64,000 nucleotides of DNA, taken from NCBI GenBank assembly GCA_029204225.1, contig CM055093.1, positions 6,182,933 to 6,246,932 of the forward strand. The letters are read 5' to 3'. Origin of the DNA: Diphasiastrum complanatum. Lineage: Eukaryota > Streptophyta > Lycopodiopsida > Lycopodiales > Lycopodiaceae. The translations under genes and the position numbers were made by a program. The notes under the pieces are model-generated. The model saw only the letters and a program-made list of their open reading frames with translations, was not told where the DNA came from and ran no database searches. Positions 10,811-23,163 of this stretch are shown piece after piece. Position 1 is the stretch's first letter; every line of letters starts with the position of its first letter.

Positions 10811-13711
10811 CTGCAGAAATGGAAGCCGAAACCTGAAACTTGTGCCTCTCAATCTTAGCCTCTCATGGAAAAATAAGACATTGAGTTTATAGAGATTACT
10901 TTCATATTCATTCCAAGGGATTTATCTCCTTACATGTAGGCTTGCGTCAAGCTTTCCAGCCAAAGCAAGAAGTAGTGTGGTTTTCCCTGAACCTGGTGGA
11001 CCAAGTAACAATGTCATCCTGCAAATAAAAGGCCACACATTAGGAATACTTTTCCGCTTACAGAAAACAACAGGTTTGTGCGTTTTGTAATGTGACCCAT
11101 ATTCTGAAATTGAAAGGCAACATAGAAGCCTAGGAAAAATAACAAAACTCACTTAAATTCCACTGGAAACAGGTTCTGGCAACAAGCATACAGATAATCT
11201 CTACTGTATGCTAGAATCATCCTCAGATCTGTCCAAGAAGTCACTCTTTTCAAAATATTCTCATAATAGATACATCACAAAATATATATTTCTATCACAA
11301 GATGTTTGATTGTTATTTACCAGATAGAAGTTATAATTAAGCAGCAAAAGTTGAGGCACAAGCAAAACTCATTTCTAGGCATCAAGGAGGAGATAGTGGG
11401 AAGAGAACCTTGTAAGTCCTAAAAGTTCGCTTCTCTAGGTCCTCATGAGTTTCGCCAGAATGCTTGATTGGCAATGCGAGAACTTCAAATAACTTTTTTT
11501 TTGTTGCAGCATGTACAAGGATATGCAGAAACACTAAAGTGGTTTGCAAACCCAGTGTCAAACATACATTTCAATGGATATCTGGGACCCTAGTTGTTTG
11601 CACATAGTTCTAGAACCAACGCAGTCATAAAAATAAGAGAGGTCCTCAACTTAATTAGAACCATCTTAATTGAACACTTTTCATACATAGTGTTATCACA
11701 TGATTGTAAAATGCTTGTTTCCCAATATGTAGTTGTAGTTTCATGTTGAAAATAGAGATCAAAGATTTGTATTATTTCTGTCCACTGTCTATACCATTAA
11801 AAACTACACTCCCAAAAAATCACCACATAAATTCATCTAAGTGTTATCTAGAAGACTGATAACTTTTAACCATTGGAGTCAATGTAAAGCTCGAATACCA
11901 TCAAAACCATTTTGCTTACTTGAAACTAGCATGGGATATGGCTCAAAGTAGATAAAATGGATGTACGAACATTGCAAGTGTTCAATCTTTTGATTGATCC
12001 AGGAATATGCAGATTTAAAAATCCGTTAATCTGTTAAGCTATGGAACCAAGTGGCAAGATCATGTGTTTAGCTCAAAATTGAAGTATGTCAAAATATAGC
12101 ACACCTTCTGGGCCTGATGATGCCACTGATGTCTTCAAGTATGGTAAGAGTACTCTTTTTCATGGGGAAGAGACCTAAGAGATTTATGCTCCCCTGCATC
12201 GAACAGCATCCACTATTCAATTGTCTTGTCATGCTAACAAGCTTTGTGATCACGAGTGTTCAAATGTAACTTTCACAATTGGCCCTTCTTCTATTTATAT
12301 CAAGAAAATGGTAAACTGTGAAGCACACAACTACTATCCCACCTACTCAACAAAGAAATGATCATCACTCCTATGACTTGAGATTATGATTTAATTTTCT
12401 TACATTATCTTAAGAAGTAATTCACTTACTTTACAAAGAAATGATCATTACTCCTATCATTTAAAATTGGGAAAACATTTCGTACATGAGTATAACAAGC
12501 AAGAAAAATTGATCATTGACTTCTCTTTATTCACAAAATCAAATCCTTCCTTTATTGAACATAGTTGCCTGAGTTCTACATTTCACAATGCTTTGACATC
12601 AACAAAACGACCCTCACCTATATAGAAGTTTCATTGATTCAATAAAAAACTTAGTTGCATACAGTGTACGATATTAAACTCAAATGCTACTCAATAAAGT
12701 CCAATCTACCTTATTATTCATGCCATTAGTCATAAGCATGCCAACAATGATGGAACACATTACAATCATCCCATCACGTGCAGATACTACGTATTGTGTT
12801 GCTGATTCTCGAACTCCTGACGCATCAATTCACTGGTTCACTAGATTGTTGTTCAAGGGGAAAATACAGGTTTTCATTTATTGGAGCAGGATTTCATGTG
12901 GAGCTGGAACACAATATCTTGCTAAGGATATTAAGTTTTTCTTCCGACAAAGCATCGATTCGCTGGAATCACAATTTGTGAATCGCGAGTCACTGGCCAG
13001 ATTCGTTTTTTTAATAAAAAGAACCTACAAATGAGGCCACAGGCCAGCAGACCCGCACTGGCCGTGAGAGAGAAAGAAAGCTTTATTAATGTTAGTAACC
13101 ATGGGAGCGCATAGACGTCTCCAAAGCTGAAATAAAGAAAACATCTAGTACCAACTAAAATAAACATGCAAATGAGAGTGTGTGTGCATAATAATCATAT
13201 ATCCATGTCAAGATGTCAAATCTGTGCTGATGCTATAGAAAGATGTAATGCGAGCCACAACATGAGAAAGCGCTGGAGCCGGTTGGCATCGTCTATGAGC
13301 ATCAGCATGTGTATTATGTCTCTGTATAGGAAGCCTGGCAGTCTTGACAGTAAAGTGATGGTGGGTAGTACACTGTCTCTGATCTCTGTGAGCATGTAAG
13401 CGGCTATCATCCTCGTCATCGTCATAATCACCATCCTCAAGTATTGAGTCACATGATCTCCGCCTAGTAGAGAAAGAAGTGATCAATGACTGAGAGGTGA
13501 AATGCTGGGATGTCCCATATAGATCTCTCTGCAATATGAACATGTCGTGTAACATCAGAGCGGCACACCGGGGGTCCTCATAGTGTGTCGGGGGTCCTCA
13601 TAGGCTACGAGAGAGCGTAGAGTGGTAGGCATGTCTCAAAACAAGCAATGAATTCTCCCTCTGATCTCATAGTATACATGGCATCTAAAGATAAAATGTT
13701 CCTGAGAGGGG

Positions 13712-13770
<59 letters not shown>

Positions 13771-13965
13771 TGGCGAAGCCACGATGGATGAGGGGCGTGT
13801 GAGCAATCGACATCTAACTACTCATCGTGCCGGAAGCGGTGTTGCCGCATTCGGGTCGTGTGGCGAGAGTAATCAATGAATGAAGGTTTAAGGCAAGTGT
13901 AAGCTTTGTTTTTTGAAATTGATTACATTGAGCTATAAGTAATGAAATCAAGCGGTTCAAAGTGG

Positions 13966-14028
<63 letters not shown>

Positions 14029-14210
14029 GTTCTATATGGATTAATGCTTTTTTGCTCTCTACATTGTACAAGTGCGTATAAGCAATCTCGGGAGGCATTA
14101 AAATCAGTCAAACGCATAAGGTCTTAAATGCCCATAATTGGTTCTGAAACCACTGAATCCGGACGCGGGATGCGAATATGGGCTGCGTCCGGGCTGGATG
14201 TGCATGTCTG

Positions 14211-14261
<51 letters not shown>

Positions 14262-16547
14262 TAGTTCCCTATGGTACCTCCATTATGGTACCGCGGTACC
14301 ATAATGGTGGTACCGCGGTTATGGTGCCGCCCTCAGACCAGCGGTACCAAGGCGGCACCACAAAAATAATATTTTTAATTATTTTTTTTTAAAAAAAAAA
14401 CCCTTTAAACAGGCTAAAACTAGGTAAAAATTCAGGAAAAAAAAGGGCTACGGTTTAGAAAAAAGATGTTACTGTACAAGGGGACTGTACTGGGGGCACT
14501 GTGGGAGAGCAAACCTGGTGGTCAATGGGAGTGCAGCATGTGGGGGGGCAACAAATCCGGATAGGTACACCGTCAGATGGGCACTGTGGGGGAGCAGACC
14601 ACGGACCCAATCGGAGTGCAGCATGTGGTGGAGCAATACATGGGGCAAGTACAATAGCACATGGGCACTATGGGGGAGCAGGCCATGGGGCCAATGGGAG
14701 TGCAGCACGTGGGGGAGCAATACATCCGGACAGGTACACCATCACATGGGCACTGTGGAGGAGCAGACCATGGACCCAATCGGACTGCAGCATGTGGGGG
14801 AGCAATACATGGGAGAGGTACAGTAGCACATGGGATCATCAACAAATGCAAATGGGGAAATAGGTTGTGGGGTTAAATAGGCACTCACGAGATAGTGAGA
14901 GAGCCAGTGAGAGGCTATGAGAGGCATTGTGAGAGGCTGTGAGAGAGAGCCAGTGAGAGGCTGTGAGAGAGAGGCATTGTGAGAGGCATTGTGAGAGGCT
15001 GTGTCACAAACCGAGTGAGAGGCTGTGAGAGAGCCAGTGAGAGCCATTGAGAGGCTGTGAGAGGCTATGAGGGTCATTTCGAGCAACAGGGTGTCGTGAG
15101 ATGGCGGAGCGCATACCACTGAGGCTTGAGGGCGAAGCCAGGAGGAAGCTCGAGGAAGATGTCCGAAGGCACAACGAAAGGCATCGGAAGCAAGAGGCAG
15201 ACATTGCAGACTCCAACTGACTCACTGACAACCGGTTTCTTCTCCTCGTGTGAATGAGTGCCCATGTGCTCCAATTACGCTCACACACGGAGGCAGCACA
15301 GTCCTGTGGTGCGTGCATTGAAATACTTCAGCACATTGTGGCACGGGTGGAACTTCAACGAAACACAGCAATGAAGCATAATCATCATCCATAAACATCA
15401 TTAACCCCACCCACGTCCTCATTGTGTCGTAGGCATTGCATTTGTCGATAGGGGGCAGTGTAGGCAGGTGCTTGTATTTTTTTGTTTTTTGAAAAAAAAA
15501 ATTGGACGAGTCCGGACGTGGACGCGCCAGGGGTGCATCCTCGTCCGGACGCGTCAAAAAAAAATTCAGATTTTTTTTTTCAAAAAAAAAATAAAAAAAT
15601 ATAGGCACAGGTGCCTACACTGCCCCCATCCCAAAAGCAAAATAAAAACAATTTATGGCCCCTGTTTTTCCCCCGGAATTAATTATCAGAGGGTGCTTGT
15701 CACCCACCTGCCCCCTCCTGATAAAAAATAGGAAAATAGTACCGAAAAAATTTCCAAAAAAAATTGCAAAAATATTTGCAACAGACCTAACCACTGGGCC
15801 ATGCCTCTCATAACCTCAGTATTACTAAACAATCATGGCCAGTGAGCAGTTCATAAATTATTACGAACCTTCATTGGGAACTAAGCTCCAAAAAAGCGGC
15901 AAAGAAAGATCTGAGAGTGGTTTCGAGTGAAGGTTTGTATGGCAAACATATTACTGCCCCAAGGTTTAGAAGTGAATGCTCGCCAGAGGATTGGGGAAAG
16001 GTGAACGCTCACCAGAAGAGTGACAAGCTCTCAGGAGCAGAAGTCTTTGGGGGAGATTAGGGCTCACCAGAAGAGTGACAAGCTATACACTACTATGACT
16101 CGGTTTAGGGGATTGGTTTCTTCCCGGATGAACTTCAACAGCTTACTAATTAGTTATGGCACTACTCCAACTCGCTACAATACGATGTCGAAATTTACAG
16201 TACCTGCTCCACGAACCCCCGCGCCTGTATTCCTGGACCATTAATACATTCTACGCAGGTTTAAGTGTATGCTGCACAAGTGCAGCTTTGATGTTGAATC
16301 TGCACATACCTGTGGTGCAATGCCTACGACACAATGAGGACGTGGGTGGGGTTAATGATGTTTATGGATGATGATTAAGCTTGTGGCTTGTTTTGATGGT
16401 TATGGCTGTGGGGTTGTGCGTTTAGGGTGATTTGTTAGGGTTTGGGGTGTTGTGTTAACTGTGCCATTTGTTGGGGTGTCGGGTTTAGGGTCTTATGTTA
16501 AATGGTTGAACATGATGCATATGTTTTGAATGAGATGCAAATGTGCT

Positions 16548-16600
<53 letters not shown>

Positions 16601-19600
16601 TTGCACAAAGCAAACCATTGTTGACTAACCATTCAAACTTCACAGAGCTAACCATTTGTAAGCAACCACGATAAATTAGCCATGACACAACTAGACTGTA
16701 AAAAAATATACACATCGCATCTGATGCCACTGTACATGATGCTAAAATGTGTATCAATATCTGCAAGTCTGCGCTAAACAAATCATCCCTCTGCGTGCCA
16801 GATGCATCTGCAGGGGTGTCAAACACAAAGTCTGGCTCGGAGTCTGGAGGCATCTGGGACTCCTCTAGGTCTGGGCCAACGCCTGCCAAGAGACGACTAG
16901 AAAAATCATCAGTGGCTGGCCTGCCTCTGGGTCTGCCGGAAGGAACCCTTTGTGGTACACTCCTGCCTGGGGGTCTCCCTCTGCCACGGGGGGGTCTCTG
17001 GGAGGAACTGCCTGCCTGTCATGCTCTGAGTCGTCTCTGCGCTATATGTCTCTGGGCAGCAGCCTGTCTCAAACTCTGACCAGCCATCATCTGAAAGGGG
17101 GCGTGATGCGGGGGGGGGGGGGTGGGGCACGTGGACCATCCCCTGCTAGGTCGACCGTCTCGTCTGAATCATATGTGGGCTCATCATCAGAGGAGGGCAA
17201 TGGAACGTCAGCAGGGAGGGTGGTGGTCTCATCGGCATCGGCATCATCCTCGGGATCACCCCGCAGAGCACGCCGAACAGCATCGTCCGGATCAACCTCT
17301 GGCTCGTGATCTGCCGCTGCAACCAGGCACTCATCGGGATTGACCTGCACAAGTCAATCATTCGTGAGAATAGCTGAAGCAACCGTGAGGGCATTAAACT
17401 GAATATCTCAAACCAATACGAAGGCAAAACGATAGAGCAATGAAATATACCTGCAGCAGTAGGGCTTGTGCGCCTCCTGCCCTCATCCTCTCCGTGATGC
17501 GTCGAACCACTCTGGTGTTGGTGTTGCAGTACACCAGGTCATTGCACCGCTCCGTCGTCAGACGGTTCCGCCTGTTCGTGTGAACAAGGCTGAACGCTGA
17601 CCAGTTCCGCTCGCACGCGCAAGCAGAACAGTCCTGCATTAATTGGAACAACTCGAGTGAGTACCGACCTTGTAGAGAAAATGCAAAAACTGGTTGGATG
17701 AATGAGACAAGACAATGTACCTGTGAAAGGACTCGGAGCACGAGCGTCCTCAAGTCTGGCTGTCCGGCGCCGTAGCTCTCCCACCATGATACAGGCAAGA
17801 GCCTATTCTCTCGAACACATGCAAGGTCCTCGCCGAACAGCCCCAGAGAGTGCCTGCAGTTGAGCATCGATATGCTTGAGTACACTTGAGCCCGCGCAAG
17901 GAAATTGAACGAACGACAGCGTACGATAGATCAAGAGTTTACCTGTAACCAAGCCTCTGCACCTCGAGCCTACTGCGGAACCCAGTATCGCTGCTGAGGA
18001 GGCGGATGTATGCGAACCAGTCCGCACGCAGCTCTGCATCGTCGTACTGCCTCTTGCTCTGAAACAACGGATGCAGTATGTGGGCCACACTATGAATGGG
18101 CCGGTGAAACTTATCCCATCGTCGCTGCCACAAGCGCCTGATAGGCTCCAACCTGTGGACCAAACCACGTGGAGGCAACAGTTACATACCATCGTGTTGC
18201 GGCAGCAAGACGAAACAGAGTGCGAAATGGAAGTAAGGATGGTGAGATGGAAAAAAGTTATACCTGGCAGGGTCCAGCTCAGAACGCTGGAGAGACTCGC
18301 CTATGCGGTCCATGAACTCGTAAATGAGGCCCATCGTGCACCCCTCGCGATCAACGAGTCTCAGAACAAAGTAGATGGGGCGCATGACGTCCAAGAGCTG
18401 CTGCATATCCACCCAGAAAGGCTCCGTGAAGAGGATCTAGTGGAAGGCCAAGCCCTCTGGGGTCGTGGACAGGTCCATGGCGGTGAACTCTGCCGAAGTG
18501 GCCATGTGCCGCAATTCACCCTTGAGCTTGTGTAGCCGCTCAAGCATGATGAACTGGTAGGCGAAGCGGGTGCGAGCGGGCTTCTTCAAGTCAAGCCTGC
18601 ATTGACAAACAGAATGAGAGGCACACATGAAACGAGCAAAAAAAAAAGAGCATCTTGAACGAGCCAAAAAGTAAGTGGCAGGTTATTTGCTGAATGTGCG
18701 GAAAAGTGCCGTCATGCGGCGTTTGCGTGTGACGAAGTCCACAACCGCAAGTGCCCTCGTGAGAATGTCACTGACCCAAGGCAGGCACCCGATGGAATGC
18801 AGGAGGAGGTCCAGTGAGTGTGCGGCGCATGGAGTCCAGACAATGGAGGGGTAGTCTGCCATAAGAAGCTCCCCCATACCGCGGCAGTTGGACGCATTGT
18901 CCATCACAACCTTTTGCGATACGTTCACACGATCAGTTCACAACTCGAGAAACACATTCCAATCAATCGAAAACTACGCAAAACTATTGTATCAACATCA
19001 AGCAGCAAATGAGCAAGCAACTAATGAAAGAATATTATACCTGGACAATGCGCTGTGGCCCAACCTCCTCTATCGCCGCGCGAATGATGCCGTAAATGTA
19101 CTCGGCCGAATGCACTCTCCCTGCCTCAGAGGCGTCGATGCTGCGCAAGAACATGGAACCGTAACAACTGGAAACAATCACGTTGATGAGTGGACGTCTG
19201 CAACGATCAGTCCACCCATCAGCCTTGATGGAACAACCGTATCTATCCCAAGCCTCGTGTAGTGCGGCTAGTCTCTCTCTGACTGATGCAACTCGGTCCT
19301 GGAACAAAGGGCCTCATAGTGCGTCGGCTGTGGGTGGTGTGTAGCCGGGCCCGCAGACTGCAACTTTCGAGACAGCCTCTCGAAAGATGCGGGATGATGC
19401 CATGATAAAGGGGAGGTTCAGGTCATAGAACATCTGTGCTATGGTCCTGGTGGCCTCTCTGTGCTGCCCCTCTCTGAAAGATCCCGGCATGGACATCTGT
19501 CTGGTGCCTCGAGGAGAAGGAACCGCTTGTCAGTGAGTCAGTTGGAGCGGTTGGTGTTCTGTAGCACCAACGCACGTCTCGCCAAGAGGCTTCCGACCAT

Positions 19601-22600
19601 TACGAGCGCATTGCAGGTGATAAGCTAACCTTTCATAGCATGTTGGTTGACTCCTGGTATGTTGGTTTCATTTCTTGATAGAGTTGTTTCTCTGACATGC
19701 CAATCCGATTTGGAGCGCCAGGTTGACTTGCCTACGGACAGCACCCATCCCATGCCTGCAGATGACCTGGGCACACAGTTGATGGCAGAGAGAGAGAGGG
19801 AGCTTGTCGAGATGAGAGAGAGAGAGAGCTTGGGCTTGAGCACAGAGAGCCCCCATTGTATGAGGCAGATGAGCCAGTGTCAGAGGATGAGCATGATGAG
19901 GATGAGCCCATTCGGGTTGTGTTTGCCAGACCAGAGAGGGATGAGGCAGATTATACAGGTGCAGGGCACACGCCACGGGCAGGGGTCACAGGTGCATCAC
20001 GTGGCAGAGGTGGGACACGTGGCACAGGTTATACCGACAGACAGGCAGGGCACACAGGGGGGGGCAGTGGCATACCTACCTATGTCGACATGATGGAGGA
20101 GGCTCTTGATAGAGGGCAGAGTGGTTTAGATGCCGGTCCCGCAGATGTTTGGATGCGTGCAGCACAGAGTCATGGCCGTTACTACGACAGCACACCAGAG
20201 GAGGCACCTGATGACTTTCATTGCACAGATTGGGAGGCCATGCAGGGTCTACAGGGTGCACATGATGAGGCACGGGATGAGGCTTGGGTTGATTCAGGGG
20301 TTGGTGCACAGGATGATTCAGAGGTTGGTGCACAGGATGATTTAGAGGCTGGTGCACAGGATGAGTCCTAGAGCCCAGAGCATTTGTATTCGGATGCCCA
20401 GCTGGCCGACTTGGTTGCCACATTGGATTCAGAGGCCCAGCAGATGCCGAGTGTCAGGGCGCCCCCATCATCTCTTGCCAGCATGCCACACACAGAGTCC
20501 CAACCAGAGCAGCCGCATGAGGTGAATACAGTTCCTCCGAGGGTGTATGTGCGTCGCACAGCTCCTCCAGTGCCACCGATGCCATTTAGGCCTGCAGCCC
20601 CTCCATCGCCGTCCACTTCTGCAGCACCAGGTCTCCATGGCAGGCCACCATCTGTGCCCAGGTTTTCTCTTGCAGCGCCCACATCCACAGTGGCTCCTCC
20701 AGTGGCAGCACCCACGTCACATCCTCCTCCTTTGGCAGCACCCAGGATGTACCAGTACCGGCCACCACAGCGCCCCTTTCAGTACATATCGCCACTGTAC
20801 TCGCCTCCTGCACAGCCAGTTCCTCCACCTGCAGCAGCCCCACGGGCACACATTCCACGAGCTCATCCTCCTCGCTCAGTTGCACAGGGAGTTCCCTCTT
20901 TTGCTTCCCTATCCCAGCCGGCCTCAGCTTGGGCCCAGCCTAGCCAGACAGGTGATTTGCATGGGGGTGCCGAGGCATTGACAACTCCTCTTGTCCGCAA
21001 GAGACCAGGCAGGCCCAAGGGTGCACCGAACAAGAAAGGCAAGGCACAGAAACTGCCAGGGAGGAGAGGACGACCACGCAGGGCTCCAGGTACAGGTAGA
21101 GGTGCAGTATCACAGCCAGTTGGAGCAGGTGTTGTTGGTTTGGCCTGCTTGGGGGCTGATGCGGAGGCTGATTGGGAGGATGAGGATGACGAGTCTTCCC
21201 CCTCGGATACACAGCCCATGCCAGCTCCAGACAGGCAGAGATATCGGCTGCGAGAGTCAGCTCGGGGCCCTGAGTTGTCTCCAGAGCATTCGTCTGAGTC
21301 AGAGCCAGAGCATTGATTGTGGCTCTGTTGTTTTAGTTTCAATAGTTTGTCTCTAGCAGACGGTCCTCAGATGATTTTTCACATTATATACAGTGTTTGG
21401 CCTACATTATTTGCTGCACATTGTGCGTATGTCGCTCTGTACATGTGATGCTTTATTTCATGTTGAAGAATTCTATGTGCGTGTCTGAATCCTATTTTCA
21501 TTTAATTTCGTTTGAAGTGAATGCTAGCTTCACATATATGCACCTACATCATGAGCACAGCAATCACCCCTACACCCCAAACGACATTTCATAAACACAT
21601 GTAATACATCTGCATTTAAAAAAATTACAGACATTGCATCTTACATGACCAGGCTCGCGTTGCACAAAAAACAACTATGTATATATTCAACCGTTGTATC
21701 AGGATAACATCACATATACTGTCATTTTTTTAAGCAGCCATCTAGTTATTTGCTGCACCATAAACTGCCGAAAACTACATAGCAACAGTCCGCCACATAC
21801 GGGTGGACCTCATCTATTCTAAACATCCCTCACTGATCCTCCACCGACTCCTCGCCCTCGTCTGGTGCATTGTTTTGTCGCTCTTGCTCTGCCTTCCTGT
21901 TAGCCCAAGCTGCCTCCTGGTTAGCCCGACGTCTGGCCGCCCTTTCCCTGACCATGATGAGCTGCCGTCTTGTGAAATTCATTCCGATCTGCTCATCCAG
22001 ATCCAGCTCGACAGCGGGGACAGGATCCACAGCGGGGGTGGGTGGCTCCGGTTCCGGATTTCTCTGTCGAGTCTGTCGCAGCATCTCTTGGATATCTGCC
22101 TCTTGCTTTCGATGCCTCTCGTTGTGCCTTCGGAAATCTTCCTCAAGCTTTCTCCTGGCTTCGCCCTCGGGCTTCGGTGGTATGCGCTCAGCCATCTCGA
22201 TCGACCTTCTCCTCACAGCACCCTGATCCTTGAACACCCTCTCACAGCACCCTGGCTCTCAAACAGCCTCTCACAGCCTGTCACCGGCTCTCGCTTGCTC
22301 TCTCACGGTCTATCACTAGCCCTCTCACAGCCTCTGAAAATGCCGACCACAATGGCATTGTGAGTGCCTATTTATCCCCACAGCCTGATCGGCCATGTGG
22401 ATCCCCATCATCCCTCCATGTGCCTCTGTACCTGCCCCCATGTGATGCTCCCCCCTGTGTTGGTCTCCCATTGGGCCCATGGTCTGCTCACCCACAATGC
22501 CCATGTGCCTCTGTACTTGCCCCCATGTGATGCTACCCCCCTGTGTTGGTCTCCCATTGGCCCCTCGGTCTGCTCACTCGCAGTGCCCATGTGCCACTGC

Positions 22601-22844
22601 AACAGTCCCCTGCATCATGTACTGTACCCTCTTTTTTTACACCCAGAACCCCTTTTTTTTACTTTTTTTTGTCCTTTTTTGGTAGTTAATATGCAAAAAA
22701 AAATTACTAAAAATATATTAAAAAATAAAAAAAAATATTAAAAATGGTACCGCCCTGGTACCGCGGATCCCAGGGCGGTACCGTACTGGCGGTACGACTG
22801 ATATGGTACCGGCGGTACCATATCGGCGGTACCAGAGGGTACTA

Positions 22845-22880
<36 letters not shown>

Positions 22881-22971
22881 ATGTTCCAGGTGCCGTACCA
22901 CGGCACGTGTGTCGTGGTACGGCACCTGGTACAGTACCTGGATCCCATGACACCTGTGCCATGGGGTACTT

Positions 22972-23007
<36 letters not shown>

Positions 23008-23118
23008 TAAAAAAAGTGGGCGCGCCCGACCCCGTGCCCAGGGATCGGACGCGGACGCACTCGGGTGCGGGCGCGGACGCGAAATGGCCGCACCCGGCCC
23101 GGACCCTCATGTCTGAAT

Positions 23119-23163
<45 letters not shown>

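Noticed and set aside
12684-13034. 116-codon plus-strand frame in intron 2
   Set aside because: No recognisable motif, AT-rich composition, and no homologous copy elsewhere in the window.
20368-21342. Minus-strand frames opposite the AT-hook tail
   Set aside because: High GC leaves both strands open; only the plus strand gives the AT-hook and acidic tail shared with copy A.
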